From positions 1 to 50,549 of the forward strand of contig CAIPFN010000124.1 of NCBI GenBank assembly GCA_903864265.1: a stretch of DNA of 50,549 nt, given 5' to 3'. The notes below the pieces were generated by a model, which worked only from the letters and a program-made list of their open reading frames with translations, was not told the DNA's origin and ran no database searches. Position 1 is the first letter of the stretch, and each line of letters opens with the position of its first letter. The DNA is from an uncultured Bacteroidales bacterium. GTDB lineage: Bacteria > Bacteroidota > Bacteroidia > Bacteroidales > UBA4417. Both the position numbers and the translations under genes were made by a program. Below are positions 1 to 8,570 of this stretch, one piece after another.

Positions 1-148
1 AAAGTTGATAAATATATAACTTTCCTTAACATATCATTGCATTTATAATCTAATTTTGACTTCCAAAAAAATATAAAAACCCGCCCTGGTTGACTACACA
101 GAACACTTTGCCGGTGGGAACTCACAGGTTTTATTACATACAATTGAT

Positions 149-625
149 ATGAGGAAAATTATAGCGGTGCTGTTGCTTTGTTTAGGAATATCTGAATTAT
201 TTGGGCAGAGTATACCGGACACCCTTGAAATCAGAAGAGCTTCGGGTATAGTATTCAGGCAAAACGGAAAGGATATCTCACGCAAACAGTTTTTAAAACT
301 CATTGAACAGGATGAGGCGGCAAAAAGCGAAATACAGGTTGCCAGGCAGAATTCCGATGCAGCCAATGTATTCAGTTTTGCCGGTGGATTTTGCGTTGGA
401 TACACCGTAGGAAAATTCATAGCCGGGGGGAAGCCAGACTTTTTAATGGCTGAGATAGGCGCAGGTCTCATCGTGGTTTCGATCCCCTTTTCCATTGCTT
501 ATTACCGGCATGCAAAAAATGCGGTCGAATATTATAATGAAGGATTAAAACGCTCATTATCATCCAAACCCGATTTTAATCTGGGCCTGAACACAAACGG
601 TATGGGTATTACCGTACGATTTTAA
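149..625 (+). CDS. Hypothetical exported/membrane protein (158 aa)
   Basis: ORF with N-terminal signal-like segment (MRKIIAVLLLCLGISELFGQ) and a hydrophobic segment (AEIGAGLIVVSIPFSIAYY); no family recognised. Confidence 0.65.
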   Translation: MRKIIAVLLLCLGISELFGQSIPDTLEIRRASGIVFRQNGKDISRKQFLKLIEQDEAAKSEIQVARQNSDAANVFSFAGGFCVGYTVGKFIAGGKPDFLMAEIGAGLIVVSIPFSIAYYRHAKNAVEYYNEGLKRSLSSKPDFNLGLNTNGMGITVRF

Positions 626-698
626 TGCAGGCGGATGATTTGAATTTGCATTAACGGGTTTTATCATTCTGTTTTTAATTTCCCATGAAATTCAGAGT

Positions 699-2276
699 AT
701 GGTACAAGGTTTCGGAATGCAGACAGATTTTAAATTCAGATACAGGCTTATGAAAAAACCTTTCTTGTTACTACTGTTTGCTCTGATTTCTGATTTCTCC
801 TTTGGCCAGCAAAAAACGGAAGCGGATTTTACAAAAATTAGGTTTAATGCCTTTTCGACAATAAAACTGAATTTTAAAAATTTCAATGATACCCTGTTAT
901 TAACATCACAGTTCTTAACCTGGTTTCCGGCCGAAGAAATTGAGGCTGATCCTATCAGGCTATATGGCGAAGGAACTATATATATACAGTTAAAGATACA
1001 GCACCCTGAAAAAGTTGAACTCAGTGTGGTCGGGTTTTATACAGATTCAATAAAAGATGTATCGGGAATTCCGGTTTCGGATAAAGATCTGGATGTTAGT
1101 TGTTTCCTGCTTCCATTCGATACACTGGAGGTGATTGTTGATAATGATTCACGAAACCAGCAGAAACAATCTATTCATTTTAATGGCAAATATGCGCTTC
1201 TTTCGGACTATTACCGGGCTAAAGATATTTATTTTAAAGGAAATAATTTTGTCTGGCAGAAAGGTTTACTCGCTAACCAGGAAACTGATCTTGAGTTATT
1301 CAAAACTGCTATCAACAACATTACCAGCATGGAACTTACCTTTCTGGATCATTTCCTTCAAAAAAATATACTGCCTGCCTGGTTTTCGGACTTTGAACGT
1401 TCGGATCTGGAATATTCAGCACAGTCGTTAAAATTAAGTGAACCGATGTTGATGGAATATAATAGAGGAACAGCTAACCATTTTCTTGTATTGCCTAAAC
1501 CTGGCGATTACTTTTCTTTTGCCGAAGAATTGCCGCTAAATAATGAAAATGCCACTTTGTCCATTTATTATATACTGAGTCTACGAGAATATTTCTATAA
1601 TTATTATTTTCCGAAACAGATGACAACTATGGTAGATGATTCCATTAAAAGGAATGTGTTAGCCGGGTTTATTGCATTTTCGGTTTCCCATTTAAGTCCT
1701 TATATTTCGGATTTGCTGATTGCCCGAGAATTTGATGTGACAACTTCATTTAGGAAAATCCCTGATAATGATTTCAATCTGTTGATCAGCGCAGTAAAGG
1801 ATTCATCCCTGAAAAGCTATATGGAAGTGCGCCATGCCATGGAATTACTTAAAAAAGGTGATGATGCGCCTTCATTTTATTTGAAAGATGAGATTGATAA
1901 TTATCACTCAATCAAAGAATTGAAAGGGAATGTGGTTTTCCTGAGTTTCTGGTTCACTGGATGCAAACCCTGTATCAAGGCATTCCCTGATGAGAATAAC
2001 CTGATTGAATTGTTTAAAAACGAAAAGGTGAAGGTTGTTAGTATCTGCATGGAAAGCAGCGAAGACTCCTGGAAAAAAGGAATACAAAATCACAAGCTTA
2101 ACGCCCTTAATCTATTTGCAAACGGAAACTGGGCGAAAATACTAAAGGAAAGTTACGACCTCAGCGCCTTTCCGCATTATGTGCTGATAGACCAAAACGG
2201 GAAAATAGTTGACAATAAATGCGCACGACCCGGGCAGGGAGCTGAGGAGGAAATTAGGAATATTCTCGGTAAATAA
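699..2276 (+). CDS. TlpA/AhpC-TSA-like thiol-disulfide oxidoreductase domain protein with long N-terminal region
   Basis: C-terminal thioredoxin-like segment GNVVFLSFWFTGCKPCIKAFPDENNLIELF with CxxC (CKPC) and FPHYVLIDQNGKIV; internal signal-like sequence MKKPFLLLLFALISDFSFGQ suggests a start downstream of 699. Confidence 0.85.
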   Translation: MVQGFGMQTDFKFRYRLMKKPFLLLLFALISDFSFGQQKTEADFTKIRFNAFSTIKLNFKNFNDTLLLTSQFLTWFPAEEIEADPIRLYGEGTIYIQLKIQHPEKVELSVVGFYTDSIKDVSGIPVSDKDLDVSCFLLPFDTLEVIVDNDSRNQQKQSIHFNGKYALLSDYYRAKDIYFKGNNFVWQKGLLANQETDLELFKTAINNITSMELTFLDHFLQKNILPAWFSDFERSDLEYSAQSLKLSEPMLMEYNRGTANHFLVLPKPGDYFSFAEELPLNNENATLSIYYILSLREYFYNYYFPKQMTTMVDDSIKRNVLAGFIAFSVSHLSPYISDLLIAREFDVTTSFRKIPDNDFNLLISAVKDSSLKSYMEVRHAMELLKKGDDAPSFYLKDEIDNYHSIKELKGNVVFLSFWFTGCKPCIKAFPDENNLIELFKNEKVKVVSICMESSEDSWKKGIQNHKLNALNLFANGNWAKILKESYDLSAFPHYVLIDQNGKIVDNKCARPGQGAEEEIRNILGK

Positions 2277-2649
2277 TTGTATTTGCCGATCTGATACCAG
2301 TTGTTTAACTTTATAACAGTCCAAAAGGAATTATCCGAAAGAAATAGCATGCAGTAGTAAAATCAGCTGAAACCGGAACGAGATCGCAAATTATTCATAT
2401 TGAGGCTCTTGTTTTTATAGCTGCAATCATTTGGTTCGGACAAGCGGAATAAAAAACGGATATTTGCAGCAGATATCGCTGAAATCACTGATCCGTGTTA
2501 ATTTGTAAGTATTGTTTTTGATAAATGAAATATCTAAAACTCAATTATTCAGCATTTAATCGTTAAATCTGCGGTGAAAAAGATAATCCAATCGCTAAGT
2601 TGTTAATTTTGATGGTTAGTTTTAACCATTCCTGAGTTTGTGAAAATCT

Positions 2650-3072
2650 ATGAAAAAAGAAGAGCTAAAAAAAATACTGCTTCCCTTTACCCTGGAAACA
2701 GCTATGGAGAAAGTGAAAGAAATGGAAACCAAATGGAATTCCAGGGACAGAGAATTAATTGCCTTGTCGTGCACGGCTGACACCGAATGGAGAGATAGAA
2801 CTGATTTTCTCAGCGGCAGGGGAGAGGTTGAACCATTTCTGAAAAGCAAATGGGAAAAGGAAGTGAACGGCACATTGAAACTGGAGCTTTGGGGTTTCCG
2901 GAATTACCGCATGGCTGTGCGTTCGGAGTATGAATGGCAGGACCAAAAAGGGGTATGGTTTCGAAGTTACGGGAATGAATTATGGCAGTTCGACGAAAAC
3001 GGTCTTATGCAAAAACGCTTTGCCAGTATTAACGATCTGCCAGCCGATGATTCAAAACAGACGTTAATATAA
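2650..3072 (+). CDS. DUF1348 / NTF2-like family protein
   Basis: Family-typical WNSRDRELIALSCTADTEWRDRTDFLSGRGEVEPFLKSKW ... WFRSYGNELWQFDENGLMQKRFASINDLP. Confidence 0.9.
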   Translation: MKKEELKKILLPFTLETAMEKVKEMETKWNSRDRELIALSCTADTEWRDRTDFLSGRGEVEPFLKSKWEKEVNGTLKLELWGFRNYRMAVRSEYEWQDQKGVWFRSYGNELWQFDENGLMQKRFASINDLPADDSKQTLI

Positions 3073-3183
3073 ACTGGCTACGGCATCAAAGGAATTATAA
3101 ACCGGGCACTTAAAATCCGAAAACTTATAATACGCAGCATAATTCCGAATTCAGAAATTCCGTTCTATATAGAAACTTTGAAT

Positions 3184-5394
3184 TTATTCCCCGAAGCGGG
3201 TTAATAAGCTTCTCACATCGCTGACATCATTCAAATAGTATTTGGCCGCCGTAGTCCTGGTACCTACTTTAATGGTATGAGCCGTTTCAGGTAGAGCATT
3301 AAAGGTAAATTCATCCGTCCAGTCGTCGCCCAGGGCTAACATAAAATCAAATTTTACGTTTCCTATTTTATTCAATGCTGCCCTTCCTTTGTTGATACCG
3401 GCATTTTTAATTTCGATTACCTTATCACCGTCCATGATCTCCAGGTTCAGGTTGGATAAATAGTCTTTTAAGGTATCCTTGAGTTCCCAGGCCCTTTGCT
3501 GACCCATATCGGGGTCGGTACCGCGGTAATGCCACACCAGCGAATAGTTCTTGTACTCAATAAACGAACGGGGTGTACGATCCACGAAATTCTGCAGCAC
3601 GGGTTCAATAATGCCCATCCATTGCTTGTCGATCTGGTCGGTCATTTTCCAATCACTATTGGGATTCCTGCTCCAAACTCCGTGTTCGGCTATAAACGCC
3701 AGGCGCGGATAGCGGTCGAACCATTTTGATAGAGTTTCCTTATCTCTTCCGCTGATAATGACCACCGTATTTTTTTCGTCGGCAATCAGTTTTTCAATAA
3801 TGGCATAGAGTTCCGGATCCGGATTGGCCATTTGCGGATCTTTATGGAAGCCGGTCAGGGTGCCGTCGTAGTCGAGGAAAATGATTCTCTTTTCAGCGCT
3901 GCGGAAGGTATCCATTAATTCAAGGATAACGGCGCTGTTCACTTTTCGGGTAAAGTTGGTAGCCTGCAAGGCCTTCACATTTTCGAGCCCGTTGATGAAA
4001 TCCGTGGCCCAACGCTCTTCGTTGTATATTTTAAGCCGTTTCTGCAGTACGGAAATGCGTTCGGCCTGCTCAGCTTCGGGCATATTCAGCGCCTGGTAAA
4101 TGGCATCGGCTACTTCGGTGCTGTTATTCGGATTAACGATAAGCGATTCGCCCAGTTCTTTGGCGGCACCGGCCATTTCACTTAAGATAAGTACTCCTTT
4201 TTCATCGGTACGGCAGGCGATATATTCTTTCGCGTTCAGGTTCATGCCGTCGCGCGTGGGCGTGATAAGAGCTATATCGGCACTGCTGTACAGTTCAATC
4301 ATTTCGAGACGGCTAATGGCCCTATAGAAATACGAAACAGGCATCCAGCCAATGGTTCCGAACCTTCCGTTGATTCTTCCTACCAGTTCATCCATTTGTT
4401 TTTTCAGGTTCTTATAATCCCTGACCGTTTCGCGCGACGGGATCACAAACAGAAACAAACTAACTTTCCCGATATACTCCGGATGCATTTCGAGGAACAG
4501 CTCAAACGCCTTGATACGATCGGGGATTCCTTTGGTATAATCAAGACGGTCGATGGACAGTATGATCTTTCTTTTTTTATCTTTTTTCAGATATTCAACC
4601 AGTTCTTTGCGGATATCCGATTCCTCAATACCTGTATTCTGAGCCAGTTGCAGGGCTGTATTATGGAAATACTCAAAATCAATCCCTTTCGGGAAAGCAT
4701 CTACAATGGCAATACGTTCGTTCAGCCTGATGCGGTTAAAAACCGTTTCGTGCCCCAGCAACCTGCGGACACAGCTCATAAAGTGTCGTTGATAATCGTA
4801 GGTATGGAAACCGATTAAGTCGGCGCTGAGCATCCCTTCGAGTAACTCCATACGCCAGGGCAGAAGCCGGAAAATCTCGAAAGAAGGAAAAGGGATATGC
4901 TGAAAATAGCCAATGGATATTTTGGGAAATTTTTCCCGTATCAGTTGCGGAAGCAGCATTAAATGATGATCGTGGATCCATATTACGTCATCTTCGTGCA
5001 CATATTTGGAAATTACCGCGGCAAATATCTGATTTACCTTTTTATAGGCTTCCCAGTTTCCGGCATCGTAGCGGGCCATCTGGGTGAAGTAATTGAACAG
5101 CGGCCAGATGGTATTATCGCAGAATCCTTCGAGGTATTCGGTTCTCAGCTGCTTATCGAGATAAACCGGTATACAATTGTCTTTCCTCAGGTTGTTGTCG
5201 ATATTAATTTTTTCGCTTTCGGTGATTTCATCAATATTTACCCCTCCTCTGCCGATCCATTTGATATCGTAGGATTCATAAAACTTTTTTAATCCCGAAT
5301 CGAAACCATCCGTTACAGGGTGTATTTCTTTTTTGCCGTTCACTTCGGTAACCTGCAAGGGTAAGCGGTTGGAGATGATAAAGAGTCGTTTCAT
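3184..5394 (-). CDS. otsAB: Bifunctional trehalose-6-phosphate synthase (GT20) / trehalose-6-phosphatase (HAD)
   Basis: GT20 motifs ([36 protein letters not shown]) followed by HAD motif [13 protein letters not shown] and [12 protein letters not shown]. Confidence 0.95.
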   Translation of the reverse strand: MKRLFIISNRLPLQVTEVNGKKEIHPVTDGFDSGLKKFYESYDIKWIGRGGVNIDEITESEKINIDNNLRKDNCIPVYLDKQLRTEYLEGFCDNTIWPLFNYFTQMARYDAGNWEAYKKVNQIFAAVISKYVHEDDVIWIHDHHLMLLPQLIREKFPKISIGYFQHIPFPSFEIFRLLPWRMELLEGMLSADLIGFHTYDYQRHFMSCVRRLLGHETVFNRIRLNERIAIVDAFPKGIDFEYFHNTALQLAQNTGIEESDIRKELVEYLKKDKKRKIILSIDRLDYTKGIPDRIKAFELFLEMHPEYIGKVSLFLFVIPSRETVRDYKNLKKQMDELVGRINGRFGTIGWMPVSYFYRAISRLEMIELYSSADIALITPTRDGMNLNAKEYIACRTDEKGVLILSEMAGAAKELGESLIVNPNNSTEVADAIYQALNMPEAEQAERISVLQKRLKIYNEERWATDFINGLENVKALQATNFTRKVNSAVILELMDTFRSAEKRIIFLDYDGTLTGFHKDPQMANPDPELYAIIEKLIADEKNTVVIISGRDKETLSKWFDRYPRLAFIAEHGVWSRNPNSDWKMTDQIDKQWMGIIEPVLQNFVDRTPRSFIEYKNYSLVWHYRGTDPDMGQQRAWELKDTLKDYLSNLNLEIMDGDKVIEIKNAGINKGRAALNKIGNVKFDFMLALGDDWTDEFTFNALPETAHTIKVGTRTTAAKYYLNDVSDVRSLLTRFGE

Positions 5395-5645
5395 GCTTCA
5401 GGATATTAGTATTATCAAATGAATGTGGAGAAAAAGTGTACTGTTATTATTGACAGGGTTATATGAATGGAAAGCGGTACAAAGGCAGCTCAAAGTTGTT
5501 CGCTGAAAAAGCAATATCATACAGGAGTACTGCCCTTTTATCAGCTGAGTCAACCTTCCCCTATATAGCATCCGTACAGGTTTTATATGGGTTTATGGCA
5601 TGAATATTCATTTGTCATAGCTCCGGATTACAGTCCCCAAACCGA

Positions 5646-5754
5646 AATCCCACATACGACATCCCACATCCGACATCCGACATCCGACATCCGACATCCG
5701 ACATCCGACATCCCACATCCCACATCCGACATCCGACATCAAACATCAAACATC
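5646..5754. repeat. Heptamer (catccga) tandem array with variants
   Basis: Direct reading: catccgacatccgacatccgacatccgacatccgacatcccacatcccacatccgacatccgacatcaaacatcaaacatc. Confidence 0.97.
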
Positions 5755-7953
5755 TCCAAACCGGCTCATCAGGTCCTGAACAAACAAGGTGTCTTTTTTA
5801 AGTTTTGCCAGTTGCTGAACGATAAAAGGTGTTTGATCGAGTTTGCCCAGTACGGCTTCCATTTCTTTCATATCGGCATACAGCATTTGCCTGAAAGGAT
5901 TATCATAGTCTTTCTGTCGTGAATGCCTGATTTCCATTTGCAGGTGCTTTCGGAAATTCAGGTACCAGTTCAGCATCTCATTCAGAGGGGAAGCATCGGC
6001 AGGCAGGTTTTTCATTTCCTGTAATGAGGCTAAGGCATGGTTGAGTTTCTGGGTTGAGTATGCTTTGCCCTGAACTACAAAAAACTCATGTACCTGCTGC
6101 CAGCTGATAATTTCGTACGACACGATTTTTTCTTTCAGCAACTTAAGTTCAAAAGACGGTATCAATTGCCCTCCGGCATTTTCGAATGCATGCCGCAAGC
6201 CTGGTTTGGCAAGGAGTTCAACAACATCAGCGGTTTTCAGATCCGGGTTTTTCCGGCAATGTTCGATAATCTGGTCAAATGCATAATATGTGATGTAATC
6301 GCGGTAGGTTTGATAGGCTTCGGCCGGTTTAAGCAGCTTAACCGGTCTGTTGCTGTTCTCGAACCCATGTTTAGCAATGGTTATCGATGTGGGCTTATCC
6401 GTTTTCCTCGAAAGGTACAACGCGCCCTGGCTGCGGTATTCCGTATCGTTGAAGGTTTTTTCGGGGAAGTTTTTCAGGCAGAATTGTTTTCCTGCAAGGA
6501 GTTCCAATAAGCGAATCGAATCGAAGATTGAATTAATGGTATCCGGAGCCAGGTAATGAGGTTCGAGAAATTGGGTCTTTTCGTCGCGTTTGTCGCGGAC
6601 AGCATATTTGGATGCATTGCGTTCGAGTGCGAACTGGTTATACATCAGCCAGTAAGCCGGCATGATCAGCAATTCATTGTTTGACACATCATTGCTTACC
6701 AGGGAGAAGGGAAAAGGGATATCCAGTTCGTAAGGGTAATCGGCTTTTGAAAGGATAGTGAAAGGGGCAAAGCGTGAATTGTGTTTCAGGCTGGTGCACA
6801 GTCCCGGCCAGAATCCTCTTCCGGCCAGCAGTTCGCCATCGGCTCCGCGACTGTTGTGGTTTGAGCCTATGGTTGCTCCCGCGGCTATATTGCTTTGGCC
6901 TTCGATGGTGGCGGCGATAAGGAAGGAGTTGTTATGATGCTGTTCGTGTGCCGGAAAGATAAGCGAATTCAGTACTTCGCAGCACGAAATGGTGGAATTG
7001 TCGCCCAGGTAGGAATTGATAAGCCTGGCTCCGTATTTCAGCTGCGAATTGGATCCCAGCATAAAGCGTACGGCTTTCACCCCGTAAAAGATACGGCATC
7101 CTTTGCCTATGATCCCGTTAACAAGTTCGCAGCCTTCGCCTATCTGGGTAATGGCTTCGGGGGTAGAACTAATGGTAAGATTTTTCAGCTTATTGGCGCC
7201 TTTGAGGTAGGCATCGGATCCGGCTTTTACATCTTTAATGATACTGCAGTTTTTAATTACCGTGCGATCGCCAATGGTGCCGTAATAACCACGCTGGTTG
7301 TCGAATTTTTTCTCGGTCATTTCGCGGTAACGGCGCTGAAGGTCCGTGTTTTGCCTGTCGCGGCTCCACAGCCAGGCATCGCCGGGCAGCATGCCTTCGA
7401 ACGGAATCACGGCCCGGCCCCCGTTTTCGTTGCATATCTCCATCCATATCCTCACTTCTTCGGTTTCCCCTTCCGTTAAGATCCCGTTCCCGAATTTGGC
7501 ATGACCGGAGGTTGACATTTCATTCACATTGGTTATAATTACTTCGTTCCCAATGATATAATACGCCATATAATTCACATTATCGACCACCACGTTGTCG
7601 CCAAAATCGCAATTGATAATGATACTGTTGTATAAACCAACCGGCATCCGCAGGTCGTTAAATTCGAGGAAGAAGGATTCCAGTTTGCCGATGCGCACCA
7701 GGCCGAAAAACTTGCAGTTTTTAACCAGTTCCGGGTTAAATTCCTCCGATACCAGCAAGGTATTCCAGTTGTCGGAAGTATTCCTGTTCCTGACCAGCAC
7801 CTCAATTTCATGGGCATTGAGCTGCCTGTAGCGGTTATTATCCGGATTCTGCAGGTAACGCAGGTAATACTCATCTTTGCCCTGGGGAATATATTGAGCA
7901 GGTATAAAATTGTGTCCCAGCGTATTAAGTGGTTCTTTACGAATGATGTTCAT
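5746..7953 (-). CDS. DUF4954 family protein (left-handed beta-helix, acyl-/nucleotidyltransferase-like)
   Basis: Hexapeptide-like stretch (AATIEGQSNIAAGATIGSNHNSRGADGELLAGRGFWPGLCTSLKHNSRFAPFTILSKADYPYELDIPFPFSLVSND) characteristic of Bacteroidetes DUF4954. Confidence 0.85.
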   Translation of the reverse strand: MNIIRKEPLNTLGHNFIPAQYIPQGKDEYYLRYLQNPDNNRYRQLNAHEIEVLVRNRNTSDNWNTLLVSEEFNPELVKNCKFFGLVRIGKLESFFLEFNDLRMPVGLYNSIIINCDFGDNVVVDNVNYMAYYIIGNEVIITNVNEMSTSGHAKFGNGILTEGETEEVRIWMEICNENGGRAVIPFEGMLPGDAWLWSRDRQNTDLQRRYREMTEKKFDNQRGYYGTIGDRTVIKNCSIIKDVKAGSDAYLKGANKLKNLTISSTPEAITQIGEGCELVNGIIGKGCRIFYGVKAVRFMLGSNSQLKYGARLINSYLGDNSTISCCEVLNSLIFPAHEQHHNNSFLIAATIEGQSNIAAGATIGSNHNSRGADGELLAGRGFWPGLCTSLKHNSRFAPFTILSKADYPYELDIPFPFSLVSNDVSNNELLIMPAYWLMYNQFALERNASKYAVRDKRDEKTQFLEPHYLAPDTINSIFDSIRLLELLAGKQFCLKNFPEKTFNDTEYRSQGALYLSRKTDKPTSITIAKHGFENSNRPVKLLKPAEAYQTYRDYITYYAFDQIIEHCRKNPDLKTADVVELLAKPGLRHAFENAGGQLIPSFELKLLKEKIVSYEIISWQQVHEFFVVQGKAYSTQKLNHALASLQEMKNLPADASPLNEMLNWYLNFRKHLQMEIRHSRQKDYDNPFRQMLYADMKEMEAVLGKLDQTPFIVQQLAKLKKDTLFVQDLMSRFGDV

Positions 7954-8054
7954 GCCTGTGGATTTGATTTATAAAATTATTGAAATGATTGGAATATGGT
8001 GTAAAGATTATGATAATTTTTAAAAGTAATTAATCTTTCATGGATATAGGGTAC

Positions 8055-8466
8055 CGAGGGGATTGAGGAGATTGATGGGATTGATGGGATTGATGGGATT
8101 GAGGAGATTGAGGAGATTGAGGAGATTGACGGGATTGATGGGAGACGAGGAGAAATGGAGACAAGGAGAGATGGAGACAAGGAGAGATGGAGACAAGGGG
8201 ACAAGGGGAAAGGGAGACAAGGTGACAAGGCGAGGGGCGACAAGGCGAGGATTGGGGGGATTGAAGGGATTGAGGGGATCAAAGACATCCGACATCCGAC
8301 ATCCGACATCCGACATCATACATCATACATCAGGCATCCGAAATCATACATCCGAAATCGTATATCATACATCCGACATCCGATCCCTATAGCTATCGGG
8401 ACCGACATCCGATCCCGATAGCTATCGGGACCGACATCCGAAATCATACATCCGACATCATACATC
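8055..8466. repeat. Composite short-period repeat array (9-mer GGGATTGAT, 16-mer atggagacaaggagag, heptamer catccga, 29-mer with palindrome)
   Basis: Direct reading of four successive sub-arrays; DUF4954-proximal end at 8055. Confidence 0.97.
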
Positions 8467-8507
8467 CGAAATTACTCCCGCTACGATTGGAGTTGAGAGA
8501 TGGTATT

Positions 8508-8541
8508 AAAATAGCCGGCAATCAGCATTGCCGGCTATTTT
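8508..8541. terminator. Intrinsic (bidirectional-looking) terminator downstream of alaS
   Basis: aaaatagccggcaat-cagc-attgccggctatttt: perfect 15-bp stem, 4-nt loop, A/T-rich ends, 29 bp past the alaS stop. Confidence 0.9.
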
Positions 8542-8570
8542 CACGTCTATTTTAATTTTTACACAACAAA

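Noticed and set aside
5646-5754. Possible CRISPR array
   Set aside because: Units are contiguous 7-mers with no spacers and no cas genes; same verdict for 8055-8466, 14275-14360 and 44098-44377.
5587-5922. 111-aa + strand ORF with HPTSDIRHPTSDI repeats
   Set aside because: Product of the catccga heptamer array and antisense to DUF4954.
7977-8421. Low-complexity ORFs on both strands (e.g. GLMGLMGLRRLRRL, INPINPINLLN)
   Set aside because: Translations of the short tandem repeats; no signal of real coding.
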